This document shows, piece after piece, positions 24,301 through 37,050 of a stretch of DNA of 64,000 nucleotides. The notes under the pieces were generated by a model, which was given only the letters and a program-made list of their open reading frames with translations, ran no database searches and was not told where the DNA came from. The translations under genes and the position numbers were made by a program. Numbering within the stretch: position 1 is the first letter of the stretch; each line of letters starts with the position of its first letter. The DNA comes from Himantopus leucocephalus (lineage: Eukaryota; Chordata; Aves; Charadriiformes; Recurvirostridae): the NCBI GenBank assembly GCA_003993805.1, contig RSEF01000003.1, positions 104,007,139 through 104,071,138 of the forward strand. The letters run 5' to 3'.

Positions 24301-26164
24301 GGGGTCAGATACTAATGTGAAATCATGCCTGTAACCCAACTTTATGAAGAGAGGAATTTGTAAACATAAAACTGAGGAGTGGGTTTAAAGCTGGTATAAC
24401 TCCTCTGACTACTTTTGCGTCTTGTATCATTTTATGTCCACAAAGATACACCTACACTTAATTTCCTGAGTGGACAGAGTATTCTGTTTTTCATATGGCT
24501 GGCATATATTTCTTTAATCTTTATCTAGATGACAAGCTCAGAGTAAGCCAGTTACAAGAGAATTAAACAAATGTTAATATGAGGAACGGCCTTGGAGTTG
24601 CTGCAGAAGAGTGGGATACAGAATAACTGGACTGAACGCCGGGTTCTACCACTGGATGTTTGTGTTATCCCTAGCCGACTTGCTTGCACTTTCGATCCCT
24701 CAACAGCCTATCTGTAAAAAAAAAGGATAATACTGCGTTTTTAGCACCTTCTCTGTTCTCTTTTGGGCAGAGAGCTATCCTTTTCATGTGCGCTTGGGTG
24801 CTGTCTCTCAGAACAGTAGCTGATTAGTAGTTTATACTCAGAAAAAAAAACCTCCATATATTTACTAACTGGACAATGAATTTTACCCAAACCAAAACTT
24901 TTTGTGGTAACATAATGATTTATTTTGTCATTAACATACCTCACTGCCAGAACCAAGTTTCTGGAGAGACAGACAAACAGAAACCACGTAGAGCACTCAT
25001 CTGGCATGCAGAGTTCACATCCACTCCATTCAAAATAAGGGTCTGCACTTAGGTCTGACAGCAGGAAAGTGCTTTTTTTAGAGTAAAGGTCTTTTATCCC
25101 ATCTTCTGCAACTGTTTGGTATCATGTAATTAAATATTCTGTGGATAAGAAATATCCCATTCACCATGACTACTTTCAGGAACTTAACTAAGGTTCCCTA
25201 ATTAATAGCTTAGGTATCCTATAGACTCAATAGAAAGACATAAGCCTCCTGGACTGTTTTCAGCCTTTTCTTGTTTTTATTTGTAATAAGGAATTAGTCC
25301 TGAATCTTTTGCATCATCAAGGCACAGTCTAACCATATTTCTTTTGTGAGAAAATCACCAGATCTTATGACCGTTTAGAAAAGTTTCATTTGCAATCCAC
25401 CAAAAAACAAAACACAACGTTGACATTTCAGTTATTTACAAAGAATATAAAAAATGTTCATATTGCAAGGAAGAAATAAACAAACCTTTAGGAAAGTGAA
25501 GTCAACTCTGAATGTCTTTGATCTGATCTTTCTGGATAGCTAAAAAGAATATATAGAGTTAAATAACTCTCTCTGCCCAGAATATGATCTTTCTAAAAAT
25601 AATGCTTCAGCTGCATCCAGAAATACTAAAATAAGATTTATACGGTATCACTGGGGACTCTCTCTTGCCATAGGAGTCATACACCATTTTCCAAGTAGAA
25701 TAGCATACTGCAAAAATGGTGCAACAAAGTCATTGTTTGAAGGACAAGTGCACCAGGTCCTTAAACGAAGGCTGAAATTAAATTTAGCCTCAATAATTTG
25801 TTATACCTACAAGAGATTTACAAATATAAGTAAACATTGCAACTGCTTCATTATTTATTCTGCTTTTAAAAAGACTGAGCCAATGAAATGGTGTAGTAAT
25901 TTTTAGCTCTTATTTGGAGAACTAAGAATTGAGGGGGAGGTGCTTCTTCACTTGAGAATTAGAGTTATTTTCTATGTGTCAAACACTGTAGACAGCACCG
26001 TTATTGTACAGAATTTCATTAACACTGTCGTTCTTGTAAAAGCATATATAGTCATGAAGGGTGACATATACTTAAACCATTTTGATACTCTAAAATGTAG
26101 GGCAGTGATGCATTTATGTATATATGTGTATATTTTGCATACATATATTATGAAGGAAAATGGC
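21380..26164. other. Unique sequence, no gene seen
   Basis: No recognised gene or repeat family. Includes a 106-codon minus-strand frame at 22094-22414 with a protein-like composition but no domain, and a 21-base T run at 23124-23144 followed by a single N at 23149. Confidence 0.5.
23124..23149 (+). repeat. Poly-T run ending at single N
   Basis: Twenty-one T, four A, then an N at 23149. There is no flanking duplication; the N probably marks a base lost at a homopolymer. Confidence 0.9.
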
Positions 26165-27351
26165 AAGGCTGGCATTCAGAGAGACCTAGCCAGGTTGGAG
26201 GAGTGGGCCAACAGGAGCCTTATCAAATTCAGCGAGGACAAATGCAAAGTCCTGCATCTGGGAAGAAAGAAATCTTGGCAGCAATACAGGCTGGGGCTGC
26301 CTGGCAGGGATGCATCTTGCCAGGGAGCAGAGTGGGCCAGCAGCAACCCTGGGGCCAGGGAGCTGGAGCTCAGGGTGACCCAGTGTTGGCTATGCCCCCA
26401 CCCGCTGGGTACAGTTCCACAGGGCTGGTAACAAGGTCCATTGATGGCCCCCAACACAGCAAGTGATGAACTGGGGCTAGGGCACAGCCAGGGGTTCCAG
26501 CCAGGAGCAAAAGGAGATGGGTTTAGAGACAGGGCTGGAAACCAGCACTGTTGTGGTTTGACTGCAAGGAACTGATGGCCCTGGGGGGCTGAAATGTGGC
26601 CCTGGGCAGAGGGAGAGTGGGTGGGCACCCCAGAGGAGGCTGGGCAGGGCAGTTAATTTCTTGATGTACTCAGGGCCCTGAAACATCTGTGTTAACAGGA
26701 CCTGGGGATGCTGGTGGACACAAAGTGGACATAGGCGAGCTGTGTGCCCTGGCGGCAAGGAAGACCAGCAGCATTCTGGGCTGCATGAGTAGAAGCACAG
26801 CCTGTAGGAAAGGATTATCATGCTCTGCTCAGTACTTGTTAGACCACATCTAGACACTGCATATGGTTTTGGGCCCTTAACACAAGGAAGATATTCTAAA
26901 ACTGGACTGAGTTCAGTGGGGGCCACCAAGATGGACAGGCTTGGAGCACTTGCCCTGTGAGTGAGGCCAAGGGTGCTGGGCTTGTGTATCATGTACCCTA
27001 AAAAATAGACAGCTTCAGCAGAGCCTAACAACAGCCCCCCAGTACCTACTAGGAGGTTATCAAGAGGACCTGAAGTGCATCATGCTAGGCTAACAAGCGA
27101 CGAGTACAATTTGCAACAAAAAAGATTCAGTCTGGATATAAGGAAAACCTTTTCACCACAAGGACAGCCAAGCAGTCAAACAGTTTGTCTGGAAAGGTTG
27201 TGCAGCCTCCATTTTGGAGGTTTTAAAGACCTGAGTAGATAGACCCCAGTGCCACCTGGCCTGATCTCATAGCTTACTCTGCTTTGAGCAGGAGATTGCA
27301 CTGGAGACCTCCTGAAATCCATTCTAAACTGAATCATCATATGATCCTATG
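26165..27351 (+). mobile_element. Old CR1 LINE, 3' half of ORF2 plus 3' UTR
   Basis: The first part encodes IQRDLARLEEWANRSLIKF followed by SEDKCKVLHLGRK, the diagnostic C-terminal reverse-transcriptase segment of CR1. CR1 resumes at about 26697 (GACCTGGGGATGCTGGTGGA, encoding the DLGMLVD block) and runs through AAGACCAGCAGCATTCTGGG and the ATAAGGAAAACCTTTTCACC block. It ends ATCATATGATCCTATG, a diverged form of the CR1 terminal octamer repeat. It is 5'-truncated. Frameshifts, stops and high divergence show it is dead and old. About 390 bases between roughly 26305 and 26696 do not fit the CR1 consensus I know. Confidence 0.9.
26305..26696 (+). other. GC-rich non-CR1 segment inside the CR1
   Basis: Between the CR1 blocks encoding the HLGRKK motif and DLGMLVD lies about 390 bases of G-rich sequence. 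In an intact CR1 only about 50 bases separate these blocks. It is much richer in GC than the surrounding 20 kb. Long frames on both strands across it (150 and 184 codons on the minus strand) reflect the lack of AT-rich stop codons. I do not recognise it; it could be a nested insertion or an unusual CR1 subfamily segment. Confidence 0.5.
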
Positions 27352-30300
27352 AAAATAAAGACCAACAGGTACATACAAGCATCAAGAGTTGTTCATGTGT
27401 CTAGAACAAATTCAAGCTGAGCTACTTCTTGTAACAGGCAAAAATATTTACTGGACAGTGGAGGCAATTCCATATGTTCAGAATTCTGTGTTTGCAAGAC
27501 TGAATTTGTGTTAGAGATCTCAGTCCTTAGATGGACAATGTAAACCTACAGTTCATCACATTATTGCTGTTAAACCTTTCTGTATGCTCTCCTAAATCAC
27601 TCATTACTGAAATGCTGGCTCACTAAGTTTAAATTAGAAAATGAAAGTCACAGCAGACATCCTCCTCAACTTCTGCATTAATTTTTGCTTTGGTATACTG
27701 CAGGCTAAGAAATGAAATCAAGTCCATTCACTTATCCTTTTACCCTCAGGCTAGAGGTATCAGGTGTTAGACACATCAAGAATAGCAGTCATTTCTCAGA
27801 CACAAGGAGAAGAATTTGACATTGAGCTTGGTTCTGATTCAGTTGTCCATAGTAATGCAAATAGATGCTCGTTCCACAACCATGAGCTTCAGAGAAGTAT
27901 AAAATCTTAGAAATGTCATGAAATAATTGCATGTCGAAAGCACTTTTAGAATTGCATTAGTGTGCACATTAACTATAATTGCAATAATTAGAAAACAGAA
28001 ATTAGAGGAAGAAGACTCCAAGAGCACATGAAAGCCTGCTTGTCAACATATCATTAAAATATACAGTCAAAAGTTGGACTGTAAGATCTGGCATGGCCAA
28101 AATACGGATTTTCTTTTAGATGTTTATGTTTCATTATTGACTGTTTACATTGTCTGACTTGAGCCAAATTCCACAGAAAGGATAGTGTTTACTCTGACAA
28201 CTTACAAAATCTCCGTCTAACATCAATGAATAGAGGTGGACTCTGTCAGAGAACAATTTATTTCACCTATCTGTACACCTATCTTAGGAAGGGCTAGTCA
28301 GTCTTCTGAAGGCTCCTATGCTTGTCTCCACTGCCTTAAGGAGAAAGTCCAGGAGACTGTCTTAAAACAGATGCTCAACTCTTAGATAAATTCTCCTCTT
28401 CTTCACTTCCAAATACCGATTCTACAGTGTGTTGAAAGTAACCTACTTTTCAAATGTTTCTTGGACACTTTAAGCATTTCAGTCTTTTCTCTTGTATTGC
28501 TTCCCATCCAATTTTCATGTCATAATTACGGTTAAATTACACTTTCATCTTCATTTTAAAAACATGTATCTCCAGCTAGATTCTTCTCTATTCTGCAATT
28601 CATTGGTTTTGCTTGTAACAATTACTTTTGGTCATTGTTTCTGAATTGCTATTATGTTTTTCTCTATCTGGTATTTGAGCTATTTGCTTGTTACATGGCA
28701 CATTTTCAAATGTCTGTATACAATTCTATATACATTTTTAATGTTGCATATACAATGAAGTGGGCTATTTGATTTCTGTAGTATCCCTTACTTCTTGTGA
28801 CTGGATATTCCTAAAGTTTGAATTGACAGTTCAGAGGTGGGTCTCACCTCTACTGTGGTGTTAAAGAAATGCATTTCTACAGTGATGCTTCATACTTGAG
28901 AAGTCTCCAGAGATGTTGTGCTCATCTTCCAGGGGAAACAGTGAATATATTTAAGATGGTAACAACATGCACATTTTAAGACAAAGGCTGCCTTAACCAA
29001 ATGCACAAAAGTGATGAAACACTCTGCTTGTGAGCCTGATTAACAGGGTGGTTTAGTACATATCAGTTGCTGTAAGGGCAGTTAGGACATATTTATGTCT
29101 ACACCATCTGCTGTCGTATGCCTATAACCCTCCAAAACAAACCTGCTGGTTGACATGAGATTCAATATGATTATAAACTATACCTAATAACTGGTGACTG
29201 ACATCTGATATTTCACATTGATGCTGTGATGTATGCTGCCTGGTGCTGAAGGAAAATAATAGCTCCTGAGTTCTTTTTCTTAATGCAGACTCATGGCAAG
29301 GATAGCTAATTAGCAAACATGGTTCACAATGTTATCCTGTAGAAAGTGAAGAGTTACTCTAAAGCTCTAGGCTGTGATATATGGGATCAATAATTATTAA
29401 TCACTTAGTATTCTGTCAAGTCCATACCCTGTAGATATTTTAAGGCGTTTGTCATTCACAGCATTTAAATTCTTCCTCGTGTTCTTAGAAAAGACTCCAA
29501 ACTGTCCAGCGCAGTATGCACTGCTCACTCAGCTGTAAAATGATCAGCTTGCCTTGGAATTCATCTCTGCTGCTCCTTGCCATCCGACCCAACACCCTTT
29601 CCAGCTGGAACAGCTTACTATCACCATGGAAAACCAAGTGCCCATTCCCTCAACACCAGATGTCAGTCATCCTCTAAAATCCATCTAGCCTAGAGGGGAG
29701 GTACATTTAATTCCCCAGTGTCCCACAGGACAAACTGCAAAATGCCAAATGGCAAAGCCTTCCCCAAATTCTCAGCCTAAAATCGGGCCCATTGTCCTCT
29801 TGCAGAAGGTAGAAGCAGAATAAGTTCTGCTCAGTCATATCTGCTGTCTGCCTCACACGTCATTTTCATCTCCACTGAAAGCTTCAGCTGAATCCCATTA
29901 GGAAGAACAGAGAACTGGGGTGGGCAACATTTCTAATTTCTAACATGTCTAATTTCTTTCAAATTGACAACAATATGGCTATTATTTTAGCTGAGACATG
30001 TCAGGAGATTACTGAATATACACAAAGTAAAAAAAAAGAAAACAAAAATGGTGCGGCAAATTGCATGCTTTACTTTCAAAAGTATATCAGACTTTTATGG
30101 AGACAATTCAGTCCTTTAACATATTACTATCAAAAAAAACCTGAAAGGCAAGGATTGCCAGTTTCATTTTCCAATATTTGTGGTATTTATTTCATCAAAA
30201 TGAAACTAATATTTACACACTTGTATTTCTATTGCATTTTGCTTTCTGTACTAATATGTTTGTTTGAATTAATCTGACTATTCCACATAATTTGCATTTC

Positions 30301-32045
30301 AGCACAAGAACTGAATTAACCTCATTAATGAGAATTTTGCCTATGGCACCCCTTTTACAAATGCTTTTCCCATTGAGAACCTTGCTGGGAAGACAGCTTG
30401 ATTGTGACTATAACGCCAATCAACTTGTTACTGCAAATCTCCATTTTGTTTTAGATGTTTTCACATCTGATGGCTAAATTACCCTGAAAATTTACAATCT
30501 GAAGCATTTGAGTCATAAGTTCTGGATGACACTGAACTCAGTACGGTCAGTTTGCTGTGATCAAAGCAGTAAATACTAGCCACTCATGTTTTCTCAGAAA
30601 CTCCTTATTATGTTCATTGTAGGGGACAATCAGTATACAAAACATTATCGAAAGTTAGACATTAAATATTTTATGAAGGTGACACAAGACCTGCTCTATT
30701 TCCCATTTTGATTCATGTGATTTCAATATCTTTAGCTGGATTAGACCACTTACCTATTCAACATAAGAAGCATATTTTAGGCTCCTAATGTCACTAATTA
30801 TTTATTTCTATAGACAATTTGATAAGTGATACTGATTTCTCTTGCTTATCATTATATTAGAAAGTATATTATTCAGTTACAGGCAAACAATGCCTCAGTA
30901 GAGCAACTCACTTTCAGAAGAAACCAACTGTTGTAATAGTCTTCCCATTCCTGTTAACATCTTGGTAGAAGAAACAGAGAGAACAACTTAAACCAAACAT
31001 GTAATTTTAGGTGACAAATTTCCCATTCTGTAATTGTTTACATAATGGTTTGGTTTCCCCTGACGCTTTACTATAAAATACTCAGGGTTCAGCCAACAGA
31101 CAAATCTATTCTCGACTGCAGGGAATCAATTACTGGTCCTTAGTCACCTTGCTACTGTTAGGGTGGCAGTAATACGCATGGAATCTGTTCCCTAGGAAAA
31201 TGGAGGCAGAAAGGACAGTTTGCTGAAGTTATACACTAAAACCAACCATGTGACAAGGCAAAAGACAACCTGTGGCATTAGAAACCAACTCTGTAAAATT
31301 TTGCTCGTTCAAATTCAGCTCAGGTTGTTGTTATCTGACAACGATTATCATCCGACAGCTGTTTGATAGCTGCTGTGAAGCAAGCAGGCAGACCCTGTCT
31401 AAGTTTCACCATTAACCTCAATGGCAGTGGAATGATCTTCAAGTGCTACTATAATTTAAAACAGCAAAACCAAATCATCAATATTTACCCTTTTAGAAGT
31501 TCCTGCACAAAGACCAATAGACTAATTATCATTTTACCTAAGCTGCCTTTTTCTCCTTCAATAGTATCATAGTAAAGCTGTGGTGTGAATATTGAAGACC
31601 TTCCAGGTTGTGCTCTGCTAGCAAACTTTCCATCCCTGTGAAGGGCTGGAGGACTGGCTTTAATATCACACAGAAAACCATATCATGGCAGACATTTTAT
31701 AACTTGCTATGAATCTCAATCACACTCCCATTACGGTGATTTAAAACTGATTTCCATGAGGACAGGATTGACCCCATACCTAAAAACAGTCAGAGGGCAA
31801 CAGAACACTAACAGGAAGGAAAGATATCGGGTGTTAACTAAAAAGATAAAAATAGAAGCCTTTCGGCACAATTCCTGTAAAATGAAGTAAATTCCTATGA
31901 AACGAAGTAACTTGCCTGGATTCTTTGGCAGGACACAATTTGTTTAGCTCATCTTGTAATCTCTGCTGGTACTGTTAAAATGAAACTGCATCTTACAGGG
32001 CCAAATGCTTAAAATTCAAATAGCAAAGTTAGCATGCCACAGTAC
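27352..32045. other. AT-rich unique sequence, no gene seen
   Basis: No exon, RNA or mobile element recognised. A 20-base tandem duplication sits at 31870-31909. Frames such as 29945-30277 (plus) have no domain. Confidence 0.5.
31870..31909. repeat. 20-bp tandem duplication
   Basis: Two adjacent 20-base units (31870-31889 and 31890-31909) sharing AATTCCT and GAAGTA differ at about three internal bases. No N lies between them, so it is a real local duplication. Confidence 0.75.
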
Positions 32046-32274
32046 CGGAGTATGTTACAAAGCCATCATTTCCACACTACAAGGAAATTGGATACACAAA
32101 TGTCTAGTCCAGAACGTACTTAGCTGTTTTACAAATATTTCTACATGATAAAAGATGATNCGGAGTATGTTACAAAGCCATCATTTCCACGCTACAAGGA
32201 AATTGGATACACAAATGTCTAGTCCAGAATGTACTTAGCTGTTTTACAAATATTTCTACATGATAAAAGATGAT
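32046..32274. repeat. Duplicated contig end around single N (114 bp copies)
   Basis: Bases 32046-32159 and 32161-32274 are 114-base copies separated by an N at 32160. They differ at two positions, both transitions. This fits two haplotypes of one locus laid end to end by the assembler. Confidence 0.85.
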
Positions 32275-35200
32275 CCATTTTAATGAAATCATTTTTAATA
32301 CAATTTATTGGGTTAAACCAACTTTTTCTCCTTTGGATGATGTTATCATATAGTATAGATCATGTAGAGTACGTAAATAAATTGACTGGTTCTTCGGTAG
32401 CTCCATGCTGGACCTACTTTTTAGAACTGAAGACTCAAACAACTACATGCACTTACACCAACTGAAAATCTCTCTTAGTATCGAAGTTGAATCAGCACCA
32501 GTTATGTTTTATTAGAAAGTCTCTGTAACCAGCATATAATAGCCCTGAATACACCTGAAAACGAAAGTGCTGCTAGTCTTACTATTAGGTCACAGGACCA
32601 AGGGCTGCGAGAGGTAGATTTATTATTGCTGAAGGAAAAGCGTTTGTCTATGCCTTGGCTTCCGTAAGCACACAGTGAAGATGTATTCAGGGTAAAGCAC
32701 GGTGCGCTATTCATTCCTAGTAACTCCCATTGCTATCAGATATATCAGCGTAGCAAAGCTAATCTGTGGTCTCAGCACTGCAGCCTCATCACATCAGTGA
32801 TACAGCTCAGTTGCTTCTCAGTCTTTGCCAATTCCAAAAGCTCCACATGTGACCTTGATGTGCCTTTTCCAAGTGCTTTAAGTTCTCTGGATGAAAAGTG
32901 CAGTGCAAGATTTAGGTGGCGTTTCCATATCTCTTCTGCCAAGCTACCTATAAGTCTTAATTCAAAAGCTGCTTTATCAGCCTGCTCACTCTCCTCTTTG
33001 TAATAAACTTCATCCTGATAACATTATTAAGCAAATATTATGAACTGGCTTTCATCAGACCTTGTTAACTAGATCCTGAAAGTAATAATAATCTGATCTG
33101 TAACCTTGCACCCACTACAGCTGGAGAAACATTGTACAGGAAAGATGCAGAGCTGTGGAGCTCGGGTGACAAGGGAACACACCATTCTCTCTAGCTCTGA
33201 ATCATTTTGTTTTACCTTGACTTTAAAAGTGCTTTCTGGGAAAAGGAGGCTTTGTAAAATGCTTGTGCCATATACTGGGTGCTATTCAGAAAATAGAGAA
33301 AAGCTGAGAAAAAAACTTGGTGCTTCTGGTTAGTTTCCTCCAATAAGGCGCAACAATGCATACTCACCCTTAGTGAGCCGAGGGTTCATGGCAGCTGACA
33401 GGTAGATTCTCTCATCAGAAAAAAATACAGACCAGTTGACCCTGGCCTGAGCGACAACAGAGCAGCTGAGGAAAAAAAGTTGTAGCCCTACAGGATCAAA
33501 GCTGAGTGTTCTCCTTATAACCAATGCTGACCTGCTGCTTCCTTTGTTCCATCTGGATTGTTTAGTGTGTATATTTCAGTATGTATTCTTCTTTTCCCTT
33601 CTTCATTGTCTCCCATAATACACTGGTTTCCTGTTGGCTGGGCTTCTTTTTACTACCTTGTTTTTGCACTTGATCAAAGGAACCTTATTATCCTTGCATC
33701 ATCTGAAAGTTTTCTAATTATTATTACCAGGAATTCCCCCTGCTGGACCAGCAGTAGACTGCTGGTCTTCCAGCAAACATATTTGAAGCTTTACTTGATT
33801 AATCTCTAACTTATCAGGAACACCTGTTGCAAAATGTTTAAAGCTGTTTTTTGAATATTCCACCATCTTCAGAGGACTATATATCCAAAAGCTGCTAAAA
33901 AATCACTTTCTCTTGTTATAAATGCTGAGCCAGAGAGGCAGAAAAAGAGAAAGAGCAAGAGCGAAAGTGTTCTTGTAGGGTGAAAGGAGAGTGAAATCTT
34001 CACTCCAGAAATACTGGATGGCACCTCAGCTCATACTTCAGGCTACCTAAAGTCAGCTGTCCCCTGAAAGTGCTGCTTGTCTTCACCAGCTGTCAGTGAG
34101 TCAAGAGCCCATCAGTTTCCTACCTTTAGCTGGCTCAGTTAGGATCTTAAAGTCAGAGGTGACAAATTCAAACCTTAGAACGCAAAATAGTTAGCAAGTC
34201 TTTGAAAGATTATTTCCAGAGGAAAAAAAAAAACACCCTGCAAAATAAATTAAGGTGAGATTTGAAGTGCACTTACTACTCTGTGCTATCTCTTTGCATG
34301 ACTACATCCCAGTAAAGTTGAGGTATATAGTTTCACTTTGAAGTGTGACAAATTTATTGACATTTATTGTACATGAAAAACACCCATATGGGAAGGTGGA
34401 GAGGAATAGGTAACCCCAGCTTGCCCTGTGGGAACAGCCCTATGAATAAAAAGTGTAAAATTGTGGATCTATTCTGTAGCAATCAAGCTACAGAGACCTT
34501 CAGCAATACGCAGGCTACTTGGCACTTAGCTCAGACTTCAAGTCCTGAGTCTTTTGTGAAGCTGGGCCTTGTCCTCACGATTTAGATGTAAGTACAGTCA
34601 GCAATAATGACAGTGAATTCAGACTAAAGAACTGGGCGTGGGGGATGTTGTGCTTGTTCTCTAAACATATTTATTAACAAATTTACTAGCAGGTGAATAT
34701 CCCAGAGGCAGCCTCGGGGCTGTAAACTGAGTGCACATATCCTATCAGGGGCCTGAGGGACTCAGCCCAAGCTAGCCAAACTGGAAAGCTTGTGGACAGG
34801 TTAGTGGATGGCTTCCTTCTAGCTTATGTGTCTTGTCTGTCATCTCATGGCACGGCTCACTCTTGCATGGAGTCAGAAGACAGCTGGAGGCATCTGAAAG
34901 CAACTTCCATAGTGAAAGATCACTATATTTGTATACATATGTTGCCTATAGAAGATCAACATGAAAAAAGAGCAATGGACTTTCTAAGAGTATGTATGAG
35001 ACAGTGATTAGGCCTTGAAATAAAACACTTCCAGTGCTTCTTTTATAATAATTTTATGTGTTTAATAGAACAAGGAAACATTCCTGTAGGTTCACCAACT
35101 AAACGGTTGTGCTGTGCTCATGATATAAGTCCTGGAGGTTTACAATGAATTGACAATGCTGTTTTTTTCCTGGATGTTTAGCTACATGAGAGTTGTTTAT

Positions 35201-36794
35201 AGCAAAATGAAGAAAACAAATGTCTTCACTCTCTGCTGAATTTATGTAGCTTTAATACCAGTTGCACTGATAACACTGAGAGAAAAGGAATTCCTGAGTT
35301 AACAAGTCCAGTTTTCTTGGAATGGAAAAAGAAGATGCATTATCTGATTTGCTTTTTTCCTCCCTCCCTCACCCCAAATTTCACAATCTTCAACATTAAT
35401 AGCACTTACGTGACACCCCTCTAAGAGAGATAATGGAATGGATGATAGGATGAATGGAAATTTTAACCATTAGTTTTCTTGGACTTTCCACCTGATGTCA
35501 AAGGTGATCACTCCTTTAATGTCAGAATGTTAAAGTTGTCATTTAAAAGTAATGCAATCTGGTTGTCACATGCTTAGCTCTGGGGAGAGCCATTTGCACT
35601 GGCAAAAAAAGTGTCCGTCTATTACTATATCAAGACAATCATGTTTTGAATTCACTTTACCCAAAGGTGAAAGTGCAAGGCTCTGCAAAATCACATACCA
35701 CACTGCCATGCAGCTGAAACACCTTTTCAGTTGGGAAAGTACTGTTGGTTTACAAAGGTCACGTTTACAGTTCAGTTACAGAGAAAATTATAGACAATCA
35801 TATCTGTACCAGATATTTTTGGGGGGAAGGGCTGCTCTTTTTGTGCTCTTAGCGTCTTTAATAAACACCTCTCAATTCTGGGTGAGAGGATGTGGTTTCC
35901 ATCAGAAACCTTTAGAAGATAATCAACAAGAGTAGAAAAACACACCTACGCAGTCGCAGGTGCTTTCAGATCCTCCAGCCAACAGTGAATGGGTAGCCCA
36001 AATGTATTAATGTTCTCTCTCTCCTGTCACCCTGTGAATTAAGTTTAGCTAGATATTTGAGCTGTTTGGTTTGGGTTTTTTTAACTGAGAGAATGCAGAA
36101 CGCTGAAGATATACACGGATGCAAAAGACTGTATTTTCAGTTGGACCAGAGGATGTTTACTTCTCACCTTCCAGCTATCACATGACTTAAATTAATACTC
36201 TTACATAAAAATGCAGGAGTCCATAGCTTGGTGACAGACTGACACTTTGTGTAACTCCATGTTGGTTTTACTGCAAACTGAAGATACGTATATATGTATG
36301 GGATCTCCTGAAGGTCATCTAAATGTCTTCTAGACTTCTTATCTTTGACCAAGATTTTCTAATATTAATAAACATGTCCAAAAGACTATAGTGGTAAGAC
36401 TAGATGGTAAATTTGAGGTTATTTAGAGTGGCTGATATTCAAACGTGAGGTGCACCTTCTGTTTTTTGGAAAATACCTCCAACAAATCACCCAGTTTTGA
36501 CTTTGTTTTTCCTAAACTATGCTCCTGAAAAATGCCTCTGTCTGAAATGCTGCTCTATTTAGAAAGTTGTCTGGATGCATTAGTAGTTTTGAGCTGTTCC
36601 ATGCTCTCCTAAGAGCTTGAACATTTCATAACGTGGCTGTACCCACACAGTTTAGTCAAAAGCACAGCTGCTTGGCATCAGTCAAGTGGAATGACGAAAA
36701 CTAGTTCAGCACCCGAACCGGGTGAAAGAAGGATTAAGTATTATCATCAAAGTGATACATGCTATATGTTCACACAATGCTGATTTCTTAAGGA
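32275..36794. other. Unique sequence, no gene seen
   Basis: No recognised gene. A minus-strand stretch at 33465-33368 has exon-like borders (a T-rich CTCAG acceptor and a GTGAGT donor). The longest frame is 127 codons on the plus strand at 35552-35935, with no domain. Confidence 0.45.
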
Positions 36795-37050
36795 TCACAG
36801 TAGTATAGGAAGGGTTTCTCTGGGGAGAAAAATGGGGGACAAAGAAAAGGAGAGTCCAGCAAGCAGCAGAGGGGGAACATCTTGGGTCAGACATACGGAG
36901 ACAGAGCGCTGGAGGAGGTGTAAGAGAACAGTACAAGAGGGCAGGGCACACGCAATGACGGAGAATGGGAGCCAATGGAGAAACCTCAGGAGAAAAATCT
37001 TGGAGTCAGTGCCCAAAGTGCAGTTCCAAGCTTCAAACCTCCCCTCTGTG
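36795..37050 (-). mobile_element. Possible L2-like LINE fragment
   Basis: Read on the minus strand, this pyrimidine-rich block encodes LLRFLHWLPFSVIA. It resembles the L-x-x-LHWLPVxYRI motif near the C-terminus of L2-clade reverse transcriptases (HWLP at about 36967-36982). Downstream sequence keeps the CT-rich character but I cannot match further motifs with confidence. A chance CT-rich stretch is the alternative. Confidence 0.35.

Noticed and set aside
26477..27031. 184-codon minus-strand frame, the longest in the window
   Set aside because: It is antisense to a CR1 and its GC-rich insert, where stop codons are scarce.
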